64,000 nt of DNA from Strigamia acuminata (taxonomy: Eukaryota; Arthropoda; Chilopoda; Geophilomorpha; Linotaeniidae), in assembly GCA_949358305.1 (NCBI GenBank), contig OX442315.1, positions 11,000,427-11,064,426 of the forward strand. Direction: 5' to 3'. The translations under genes and the position numbers were made by a program. The stretch's first letter is position 1; the number at the start of each line of letters is the position of its first letter. The notes under the pieces are model-generated. The model worked only from the letters and a program-made list of their open reading frames with translations, made no database searches and was not told the DNA's origin. Below are positions 47,033 through 56,123 of the stretch, piece after piece.

Positions 47033-48986
47033 ATGCTGACATTAGCGGACCTGGCTACTAAAATTCTTTTTAGGTGTATCATTCAATGGAACGATGAAGA
47101 TGATTTTGACGTTCAAATGGAAGAGACGATGGGATTAATTACTTATTTCGATAAACTACGTGAGTGTCGCACAGATTTGTGCATTTATTTCGTCATTATC
47201 AACATCAAATTGTTTGATTTAGCTCGTAACGTTCGTGAAGATTTGCTGAGGAAGTTCAGCCACTTGAGGTTTTGGGACGAAAGTGTTCGCTGGCCAGAAG
47301 CGAGAGACGTCGCTCCGTTTATACACGACGAGCAGAAAGAACTGCATTTGAGGTTTATGAGTCCAAATTTTGATCTGGATTTTTTGTTTCGAGTTTGTGG
47401 TCGCAAGTTGGAGGTGAGTTGAGAAAGAGAACTAAGTGGTGGGACTTGAAATTATTGTTGAGGGAAGAATAAAATCACAAAAGATGACAAATTGTTACAT
47501 TATTAATAAAATGGTCCGAATATTATGTTTTCAGAAATGGTCTTATTAATAGAAAAGTGCATTTTGAAGCAAAAAAATGCATTTGCAGGCATGTGATGGA
47601 AAAATTGCATCTTCAAGTGCAAAAATTGCATTTTCTAACAAAAATTGCGTAAAAACAAATTTTGGTCATACAAAAAATGCTTTATTGAATAGTAAACACA
47701 TTTTGTTTACGAGAAATTTGCATGCACACTAATGTTAAATCCAAAAGACACGTACAGTACATACAACCTTCTATTGTTATGTGCGACATTCTTAAAAAAA
47801 ATTGTTTTATTTCTACTAATTCTGTCTATCCGCACAGAATCTGACAGTATTGGTACTGCCAAGGGGATTTACACTGACAGCTACTGTCTGCAAAAGAATG
47901 TGCCAGACTTTGCTTTATCTAGAGGAACTCAATCTTTGGGATACCGTAGCTGAAGACGACGCGGTGAAGTACATCGCTCGGCTGCCACTCGGCAGGCTCA
48001 TTACACAAGGAATCACTGAAAAATTCATAAGAAAACTATGCGCTCAAGACTCCACACTCGGACAAACGCTACAATGTTTCGTCTTTAGCAATGAACTTCC
48101 AATAGACTGCTACATTTTAATATTAAACACGATGAAATTAATAGAAGACTTGGGCACTGAGAATTCCAGTTGGCTAAAAGCGCTGCAGCCGATCGGCTCG
48201 TCACCGCCGCAATACAATCTGAGAACGTTGAGGTTTATGTACCCTGACGACGACATTGAAGAGGAGCTGGAGATAGGCGCGCTCACGTGTCCTAAAGTTT
48301 CCTCAATCGTCATCTTCTCGAATATCTTCACACTGAAAATACTGCAGAGTTTGACGAAGTTCAAGAAGTTGCGCGACTTGGACATCTCCATGAGAGACGC
48401 GGACGTGATCGCGGAGGAAAACGATTCGTTCGATCGCGCATGTTTGCGCGATTTGCGGTTTGAGAACTTGGTGGAATTTTCTCTGTTCGATCCCACTGAT
48501 CGTTGGGTTACGTCTGGTTATATGTTCGAGTTGTTGGACATGTGTCCCAACCTGGAGACACTCGATCTGTACCGTTGCTCCGGCTTCAGCAACAAAAGTG
48601 CGGACGAGTTGGCCGCCAAGATGGCGAAGAGGAGCGCTGGATTTTCACCGATCCGTGCGGCTGCCAACTTTTATTTCTCTTTTTTGTTGTGGCCATTTTA
48701 TGGCAGTCCAGTCCTGGCGAAGACACTCAGATGTTTGAAAATTGAAGACTGCAACTTGTTGGGGCCGTCGGGGATTGAGGATCTCTTAAAAATCGATTCT
48801 CTGAAGGAGTTAGAAGTGACGTTGAGTATTAACGAAATTAGAAGGCAACATTTTGACGTTGATGCAATGCAGCTTATGGCGAAAAAACACGGTGTGGATC
48901 TGCAGCTATCATTCATGAACCCGCACGATGGTATATTTGCAGATAATGGTGGCAATGACATGCTTGTCGATTATGATGGCGACTAA
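47033..48986 (+). CDS. LRR-family protein, two exons (paralog B)
   Basis: Exon 1 is 47033-47413 (ATG in CGAAAATGCTGAC, donor GAG|GTGAGT). The intron is 47414-47837. Exon 2 is 47838-48986 (acceptor TCCGCACAG, stop TAA 48984-48986). The phase-0 junction gives 509 residues. The protein aligns with paralog A from end to end: N-terminal family domain (LADLATKILFRCIIQWN...FRVCGRKLE), LRR block with CPNLETLDLYRCSGFSNKS, a second block (LRCLKIEDCNLLGPSG) and acidic tail. Exon 2 starts NLTVLVLPRG where A has DVTLLILPRG, which confirms the acceptor. A polyadenylation-like AATAAA lies about 50 bp after the stop. Molecular function is unknown; both copies look intact and diverged, consistent with a young, still-functional gene cluster. 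Confidence 0.82.
47560..47645 (+). repeat. Short TTGCATTTTC intronic repeat (paralog B)
   Basis: A few units related to the array in the introns of paralog A and of the 49252 pseudogene. Confidence 0.7.
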
Positions 48987-49251
48987 CGAGTTGTCAGTGG
49001 ATGCGTGTCTGCATTAATTCGATTTTTTGTATTGAAAAATAAAAAGTCAATATGCTTTGTCGAACAAGTTTCATAAGTAGATCTGGAACGAACCTTACTT
49101 CTGAATTTTGTCTGAAATCCACAGTTTTGATGCCGAAATCAATTTTTACCACATTTATTTATGAAGAAAATTTTGCATTTATTCAACAGATAGGGCCACT
49201 GTGGCAAATCTGGTGGCAGTTTAATTAAACGTTCAATAATGGTGCTGCAAA
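48987..49251. other. Intergenic spacer within LRR cluster
   Basis: 3' UTR of paralog B, then sequence (GAAGAAAATTTTGCATTT...GGGCCACT) resembling the spacer at 26150-26220 of the large tandem repeat. This links that repeat to the LRR cluster. Confidence 0.5.
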
Positions 49252-49656
49252 ATGAACGACATAGAAATGAAAAACATGGTGCAAATATTCGCTTATTTCG
49301 ATAAAGTACGAAGTTGCATAAACATTTGTGGACTCATTGCGTAATTACCAATGACACACGGTCCGATTTAGCCTCTGTTCGTGATGAAATGCTGAATACG
49401 TTTGTGATCTCGGGGTTTTGGGACTCCATTAAGAATCTGTAAGAAAAACTAGGTGTCCATTGACCCAAGGATGACCTACAAGACATCAACCAAATGGAAA
49501 GTAGATAATGCTATTCTCTTTGCTCCTCGAAACCAAATAAATTTTCGGGACGTCGTTCTGTTTGTACACGAAAAGCAGAAAAAACTGCTGTTGCCATTTA
49601 TGAGTCCAAATTTTGATTTGGGTTTTTTGCTTAGGGTTTGTGGCCCCAAGTTGAAG
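49252..49656 (+). pseudogene. Degenerate LRR-family exon 1
   Basis: Starts MNDIEMKN and keeps YFDKVR. It is then broken by stops (CGLIA stop) and frame changes, and recovers at FVHEKQKKLLLPFMSPNF and LLRVCGPKLK just before a GTGAAT donor-like site at 49657. It is followed by the intron repeat and the gypsy insertion. No exon 2 is visible in the window. Confidence 0.8.
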
Positions 49657-49856
49657 GTGAATAGGCAAAGAGAAGTGTTCGCACACAGTGATGGGATTTG
49701 AAGTGATAGGGAAGGGATAATCAGAAAAGATAACAAATTATTACGTTAATAAAAATTGGTCTGAATATTGTGTATTACCGTTTGTATTAACAGAAAAGAG
49801 TGTTTTCATGCAAAAATGGCATTTTGAGGCGCAAAATGGCATCTTGTGGGGGAAAA

Positions 49857-50092
49857 ATTGCATTTTCTAAAAAAAATTGCATTTTCTAAAAAAAATTGCA
49901 TTTTCTAAAAAAAATTGCATTTTCTAAAAAAAATTGCATTTTCTAAAAAAAATTGCATTTTCTAAAAAAAATTGCATTTTCTAAAAAAAATTGCATTTTC
50001 TAAAAAAAATTGCATTTTCTAAAAAAAATTGCATTTTCTAAAAAAAATTGCATTTTCTAAAAAAAATTGCATTTTCTAAAAAAAATTGCATT
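49857..50092 (+). repeat. 19-bp tandem repeat TTGCATTTTCTAAAAAAAA
   Basis: About 12 nearly perfect units. The array lies in the position of the LRR-gene intron and is cut by the gypsy-like element at 50093. Confidence 0.95.
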
Positions 50093-50767
50093 TGTCACGA
50101 TTAATTCCGTTGGTGTAATTAATTCCTAACAATATCGCGCAAAAACTAATTCGCGCAATAGTAATGGGCAAAGTTCGTAGATTTCCCTAAACCTTGTTTC
50201 CTTCAAATGTGGACATCCAGAAACTCAGGAAACCTAATACTCGCGTTTGACTAACATAATTTATATTGGACAGTTCCTTGCTTACGACGGGTGTTTGTAG
50301 GCGTAAAAGAATGAAAGCACGATGAGATAAACCTAGAGTGGAAAGGGGATATCATCGGGCAGTGATAATATAAAAGATGACGGCTTAGAAAATAGCGCAA
50401 TAGGGTTAGATGTAGTGGCGCTTGTTGAAGGCGCAAATAATAGAGGACTAAATCTAAATGTTACTAAAGGAAATTGGTGTTATCCAGTAGAGAGCATAAG
50501 AAGAAGTGATTAAACTTAGGATGATTGGAAAGAGGAAAACTCAGTCATGTGACTGGTCAGATCAATTAGAGAAGGGGGGTGGAAAGGTGAAAATAGAAGT
50601 TCAATTGTTAAGAATAATGATATGCGCATCATCCAGATTGCGCATTCATTAACTGAAGATGAGTAAGTGAGATGAATCATCACAAGTGAGAGAAACAAGA
50701 AAATATTATAAGAAATAAGATCGGGTTATTCTAAAATAAAAATAGGCGGGTAGACGTGCCCGTGACA
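50093..50767 (-). repeat. 3' LTR of gypsy-like element
   Basis: 675 bp with 7-bp inverted ends TGTCACG...CGTGACA. It is identified by its repeat at 63778-64000 and by the adjacent polypurine tract. Confidence 0.93.
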
Positions 50768-50783
50768 TCCCCCTCCCCTTAAA
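50768..50783 (-). other. Polypurine tract
   Basis: On the minus strand TTTAAGGGGAGGGGGA directly precedes the LTR start TGTCACGGG. This is the usual primer site for plus-strand DNA synthesis. Confidence 0.85.
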
Positions 50784-52606
50784 CCTTTATTATGATTGTT
50801 GAAATAAAGGCAAAGAGAGAGAGACTCACTCAAAACAGTACAACAATAAATACAATCTTGGTTAAATATGTGAAATAAATGTCTAGATTAACATACTCTT
50901 GATTAAATATAGGATCTTGATTAAATATGATGATTATGAGACTTTGGGGGGTCGTCACCAGATAAATAATAATAACAAAAATTAATTCATCAGGAAGCTT
51001 GAGAATAATTTCCGACCGACTTGTAAATGAAAATTATAAATAATAAACAAACATTTTTAAATAAACCGTATAAAACTCATCGAATAAAGATTAAACAATT
51101 TTAAAGGACGAAGACAAGACTAACTAAACACGCGACACTCACAGGGGGGACGTGGACTAAATTTTTTAGGATAGGACGGATTTGAGGCTATACACTTTCA
51201 ATTTAAGTCATCACAATAAAAATATTTTACCCATTTGCTTTGTAAAACGAAGCAATAAATTTCTACGCGGATAAATTTTAAACACGAAAAATAATACAAA
51301 GAAAGAACGTCACAAGAGAGTTTATCTTATGAACAGGGGGTTTTATTCGGATTGGATACCTTTTTTTAGGAACAAGGCGCAAATGAATGCGCAAAACAAA
51401 ACAAGGTAAGGGATACAATACATGAATGTAGACTTAACATCAGGTAGGTATATAAGGAATGATAGGAGAAATAAACATAAAATATGAAAATTGCGCAATG
51501 TTGGCGCGATAAACAAAAAATATAAATATGACACTATTTGGAATCATTAAAGGGAAATAATAAAAATGGGGATAAAGGTATCCTCATGCACAACCGGACC
51601 GGTTGCCACGGGAAAATTATCACAGTTAGAAATATTAGGTATTATGAGAATTGAATAAATACTAAATTTGAAAAATCACACTAATATATCATAATTATGA
51701 ATATCACAAATAATTATCACTATCATGACCTATTCCAGTAATTCAAATGATAGAAAACTTAAATTAAACTTAATCATCTCAGTCTTGAGGGAATTGAAAA
51801 ATTAGAATAATTTCTGGAATAAGTCAGGATTTAAATTCAAAAATATCACAATATAATAAAATTATAATAATGAAAAATAATAATAATGGAAAAAACACTA
51901 TAGCAAATAAAAGTCTCGTAATTGTTCGGCTAACTGTTCATGCTAAAGTATTTAAAAATAAAACATAATAAAATTAACACTTCACTTTTGGAGCACTTAT
52001 CCAGCGGTGATGAAGATCAGATAAATTTGCGCAATAAATGTTTCCAGCAGTCTGTGGAATACTACACTTGTTGAAAAACACTTAACACAAAATGATGATG
52101 ATGAGAAACACAAACACAACGGCCAGAACACAAAATCAGTTCCTCAACTCCGTAGAGAAATTTTAGGAGGGCGCTATAAGAAATTGATGCTCTAGGACGT
52201 GTGAGATGAATTTTTATGATGAAATATTTCATTCGCATCCGCAATGGTGGCGAGAAACAAAACCAGTTCCGCAACTCCGTAGAGAAATTTTAGGCGGGCG
52301 CTATAAGGAGTTGTTCTCGGGGCACTTAAACGAATAGCTGAGATGAAATACACTTTACTTCTAACTCATATGTGAGGATGAGAATAAAACCAGTTCCGTA
52401 ACTCAGTTGAGAAATTTTACACGGGCGCTGTAAGGAAGTATTCTCACATCGTTGAACGAGTAGAAGTGATGAAGTTCACTTTTGGTGGTGATTTGTTGGT
52501 TTAATTGCGCAAAGAGAATGGTGGCGCATAATGGGTAGTCCTACGGTTTTCCGAGTGACGATGTTGTTGTCCCGTAGAATATCTAATTTAATGGAATTGT
52601 TATTGT
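50784..52606 (-). other. Long 3' non-coding region of gypsy-like element
   Basis: About 1.8 kb between the last ORF and the PPT, AT-rich, without a credible ORF. It holds three ~127-bp repeats near its upstream end, listed separately. Confidence 0.75.
52132..52437 (-). repeat. Three tandem ~127-bp repeats in the 3' non-coding region
   Basis: Core motif (plus strand) CCAGTTCCGCAACTCCGTAG then AGAAATTTTAGGCGGGCGCT occurs at about 52132, 52259 and 52386, with a GAGATGAA-type segment between cores. The position suggests a cis-acting RNA or DNA element, such as an enhancer, insulator or export signal. That is inference. Confidence 0.85.
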
Positions 52607-54946
52607 TTATTGGGAATTACCTGACAAGGTGCGGTAAGGTGTTGGCATCCGAAATGATTTAATCATATTCAGAGCTACGTTAACTACAACTCTCATTGCA
52701 TCTCGGTAGTTGGTGGCACCCTGCCGGTTAATCTCGGCCTTACAATGGTCCAAGAAGAGTTCTCCGTATCGGCGATACAGCGAATTGAGGAGTGGCTTAG
52801 CCTCTTCCGGACTCATGCGTAGGTCTGCAGACGCGAGGGACTGGAAAAGTTGTCGGACGGATGCGGCAGACATCCCAAATTGGAGGCACGGTCCATTGGC
52901 ATTCGCAAAATTGCACTCGACCGCAGCTGGAGGCAAAAGGCTGGGGAGCAGCTCCAGGGTGATGCGAGGTGGCGTGTCATCCCAAATTTGCGATCCTTGG
53001 GCCGGCGGGATAGATGGTGCCGTCATCGGGTAGAATCCTGAATCCGTCATCAGATTGCGCAATTCTTGAAGGCGCAATTCATCCGACCGTCTCTTTTCTT
53101 CCTCTTTTTCCGCTTGTTCACGAGCTTCGCGTTCGGCTGCTTTGCGGTGGGCTTCTGCAACTCGAGTTTTCTCCAACTCGTGCTCCGCGTCTCGTTCCTG
53201 GCGTCTCCTTTCCTCCATCATGTTGTGATAGTCCCTGGTGTCCTGGACTTTGTACAGATAAACGGAGATCTCACGATGAAGTGTCCATATCAGGATCTCA
53301 ACTGCCGTCTCGGAGTCGTACGTGCTACACTCGGACATTCGCTTTTCAACTTGTCGCGCAATGTGAGGCCGTCTGTCCATCATCTCCTTTTGAGTCGTGC
53401 GAAAGTCTCCCTGGTAAACGCTGAAATCCTCCACCATCATGAAGGTGATGAGCGTATTCCATGCCTTCCATGGGATTTGGAAGCGAGTTTGGGAAACTCC
53501 GGGTCCCTTGATGGAGATCTGAACCTCGAATTTTCGCAAGAATTTCTCTACGACTTCCAACGAGTTGACGGGCTTTTGGGTTACTCCATACTTATCATAG
53601 GCCAACTCACATCGCGAAGCGACCCTTTTGAATGATAAACCGGTTCCGATATTTGGAATTGCGCAGTCGAGTCGGGATCGGTAGGGTGATGAGTCCGACA
53701 CGAGAGTCGATGTTACCGGAATTTTCGCGGTGGCTGCCGTTGTGGTTGACATGTTGAAGTTGGCGCCGGACGACGTCGTTGAAGTTACATTGCGCTCAGG
53801 AAAGTGCGCATAAGTAATCGGCGTCACTGGCAAAGTCGGAACTTTTGAAAGTTTTGTCTGCTGACACGATGGAACTTCGATTGCTGGTGCAATTGGCGAG
53901 ATCGTGTAAGTTTGTGAAAGTACATCAGCCGACGCAGCAGAGACGGTTGAAGCTGGAAAAAGATCGGCAGATATATTAGTATTTGAATTGTCAGTATTTG
54001 GATTAGGAATTTGTAAACTCGGCGTTGACGCTGATGACGGCGCGTTTACGGCTGGTGTCAGTCTAGCGCCCAATGGCGGTCCGCGTGGCCGAGAAAAGTC
54101 AGTTTTGGCAGACGGAATGTCGATGTCGCGAATGTCAATCATCTTTCGTTCCAGTCTGCGCACATCACTTATTTTGGCGGTGGGAACACTACCGCGAATT
54201 TCATTCGTGATGTCCAGAATCGACGGGGTCACACTCATTGTGGATTGCACATCGAATTCCGGAAGTCTAGCGGCTGAGATAGATTGTTGAGAATCGTCCA
54301 TGTTCTCTTTGCGCAATGTTTCTTGCGCAGAATCGTCCGCTAATACTGGTGATTCAGGGATGAATTGCAGTTGTGGCACTGGTCGTAGCGCCATTTCTGT
54401 TGGTGGAGTTGAAAATTCAACGTTAGACACAGTGGAATTAGAGTACAAACTTTCGGTGTCCTCTTTGGTGGTAATGGTGAGCGTCGCCATCTTTTCGGCT
54501 GCTTTGGCAACCGTCTCTGCCGAAGGTCTGGGCACGAATTGCTCTGTCTCTGTGTCGCGAGTTGGATCGTGTGGGAGCGCTGGTGACGAGGTTGCCAAAG
54601 TGTTGCGCACCTTGATGGCTAATTGTTGCTCTCGATTCGGATTTCGATTTATCGAGCATGGTGGCTTGCGTTGGTAAAAATAAGGCAGCGCGGTGTCAGA
54701 GTTGTCGTCGATAGTGGCGAGATCTCCCAGCGACTCCAATGCAATGCTGATCTGCTCTTGGAGACTCGCATCGGTTCCAGGGAAACTGTGGAAGAATTGG
54801 GGCAACGTCGGTTGCGCTTCGTCCACCTCCCGCTGCTCCTGGTCCATTGGGTCCAAACCGGCGATTTCGTCGGCGAGCAAATTCGGCACTTGCGCAAATG
54901 TAACGCGCATTAATTCAGCTGTCGGGTAAATCCAGCTTCTGGGCAC
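52607..54946 (-). CDS. Gypsy-like element ORF4: long protein of unknown function with coiled coil
   Basis: The frame is open from the stop at 54983 to 52607. The first ATG is at 54910 (about 767 residues); 54946 is only a GTG. The N-terminal half is low-complexity, rich in Ser/Thr/Pro. A more ordered segment (residues about 420-570, including KFEVQISIKGPG and WKAWNTLITFM) is followed by a strongly charged helix (EERRRQERDAEHELEKTR..., about 570-640) that should form a coiled coil. I see no signal peptide, no membrane segment and no furin-like site, so it is not an obvious envelope protein although it occupies the env position. It lies in the same frame as ORF3, separated by one UAG and 12 codons. 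Translation could be by read-through, reinitiation or a spliced mRNA. Confidence 0.75.
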   Translation of the reverse strand: MPRSWIYPTAELMRVTFAQVPNLLADEIAGLDPMDQEQREVDEAQPTLPQFFHSFPGTDASLQEQISIALESLGDLATIDDNSDTALPYFYQRKPPCSINRNPNREQQLAIKVRNTLATSSPALPHDPTRDTETEQFVPRPSAETVAKAAEKMATLTITTKEDTESLYSNSTVSNVEFSTPPTEMALRPVPQLQFIPESPVLADDSAQETLRKENMDDSQQSISAARLPEFDVQSTMSVTPSILDITNEIRGSVPTAKISDVRRLERKMIDIRDIDIPSAKTDFSRPRGPPLGARLTPAVNAPSSASTPSLQIPNPNTDNSNTNISADLFPASTVSAASADVLSQTYTISPIAPAIEVPSCQQTKLSKVPTLPVTPITYAHFPERNVTSTTSSGANFNMSTTTAATAKIPVTSTLVSDSSPYRSRLDCAIPNIGTGLSFKRVASRCELAYDKYGVTQKPVNSLEVVEKFLRKFEVQISIKGPGVSQTRFQIPWKAWNTLITFMMVEDFSVYQGDFRTTQKEMMDRRPHIARQVEKRMSECSTYDSETAVEILIWTLHREISVYLYKVQDTRDYHNMMEERRRQERDAEHELEKTRVAEAHRKAAEREAREQAEKEEEKRRSDELRLQELRNLMTDSGFYPMTAPSIPPAQGSQIWDDTPPRITLELLPSLLPPAAVECNFANANGPCLQFGMSAASVRQLFQSLASADLRMSPEEAKPLLNSLYRRYGELFLDHCKAEINRQGATNYRDAMRVVVNVALNMIKSFRMPTPYRTLSGNSQ

Positions 54947-54982
54947 GATTCTCGCCTGTCGCGCCTCCCGTTGGAGCCGATG

Positions 54983-55396
54983 CTAATACTTAAAATGGCC
55001 GGCGCGGAATCTTTGTACCATGGCTGGTGTCCCGTTTGGTGGCCGAAATTGTGGAAACTCCACTCCGATCAAATACACCTTGTCCTGGACGCGGCGAAAC
55101 AGGCACCAGCCATAAATCTGGCGCATCCACACACGATGAAATCCGCGTCGAAGATCGCCCCGCCCGTCACACGCTCGGCAAGTCTTATCCACGCCTGAAA
55201 CAACCAGTTCGTACCCGTATCCGGAACAAACCGGGCATATCTCGAAGTTGGGAAAGCTGTGTTCACGTGGATCGTTTGGGTGCCAGCATGGAAATTTGGG
55301 CGGCCCGACTGCGTGGAGCGGCGGTTCGGCAAAGTTCTTTGGATAAGGTTCGCCCGGAAAATCCTCTTTGCAACGACACACATGCTTGTCGGCCAT
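54983..55396 (-). CDS. Gypsy-like element ORF3: 137-aa protein with two CXXCXGXG motifs
   Basis: ATG at 55396, stop UAG at 54983. Residues 54-61 (CPVCSGYG) and 73-80 (CRACDGRG) form a pair of CXXCXGXG motifs, as in the zinc-binding region of type I DnaJ proteins. They would bind a zinc ion. Further cysteines occur near the N-terminus (CRC at 7-9, C37). There is no J domain. A chaperone-like or nucleic-acid-binding accessory role is conceivable but unproven. It lies 727 bp downstream of pol, so it probably needs its own spliced or internal mRNA. Confidence 0.75.
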   Translation of the reverse strand: MADKHVCRCKEDFPGEPYPKNFAEPPLHAVGPPKFPCWHPNDPREHSFPNFEICPVCSGYGYELVVSGVDKTCRACDGRGDLRRGFHRVWMRQIYGWCLFRRVQDKVYLIGVEFPQFRPPNGTPAMVQRFRAGHFKY

Positions 55397-56123
55397 GTTG
55401 TCTCAACGAGATGTAATTGTGCCTAATTGATTTCAATCATTGGGGTTATATACACAAATTGAAACAATGAACATATCACAAACGTTACTTACAATTAGAA
55501 TTGCGCAACTAATGAACGCGCACAAAACATAACACACGAAACTCAACACACGATATTAATCCATAGGAGAAAAATGCACAAGTGTCGAACGCTTCGAGAA
55601 CTTTCTCACACAGGTGTCATAAAAGCACATGGGTATAAAGTGTGGGTGTTAGAGATTATAGTCGTAACTGTTTTAATAGAACGACGAACTCTAGTGTGAA
55701 GAATTGGAAGTTAACGAAAGATCGCAAATGAATGTTCTAGAAGAAATAATCAATTTTAACATTGATCTTCAATGAGAAAGTTTAGCATATGCAAATCTAA
55801 ACACACATAGGTACATATAACTAGGTTGAAATAATAAATTGGGAAAATAAATAATCTAAACACGTGGTGTTTTGAAAATGCAATTAAAAGTGTCACACTC
55901 TAGTGGGCAATTTTGTCCTCACTGGAAATGGACTTAGTCAATTTTGAAATGAACAAATATGAAACGTAAAACGAATAACATAAAACATAAAATATTTAAG
56001 AATAAAGAAACATAAAACATAAATGAAATTTTTTCTTAAAGTAACGATGAAATTACACCGGATTACTTTGGTTTTTTTTTTTTGTTTTTTCTTTTTTTTT
56101 TTTTGAAAAAATAAATAGAAAAA
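55397..56123 (-). other. Non-coding gap between pol and ORF3
   Basis: AT-rich, with plus-strand T-runs at 56072-56104. It could hold splice or promoter signals for ORF3/ORF4. No ORF is seen. Confidence 0.6.

Noticed and set aside
52607-54946. ORF4 as a retroviral-type envelope gene
   Set aside because: The position fits, but there is no signal peptide, transmembrane segment, fusion peptide or cleavage site visible.
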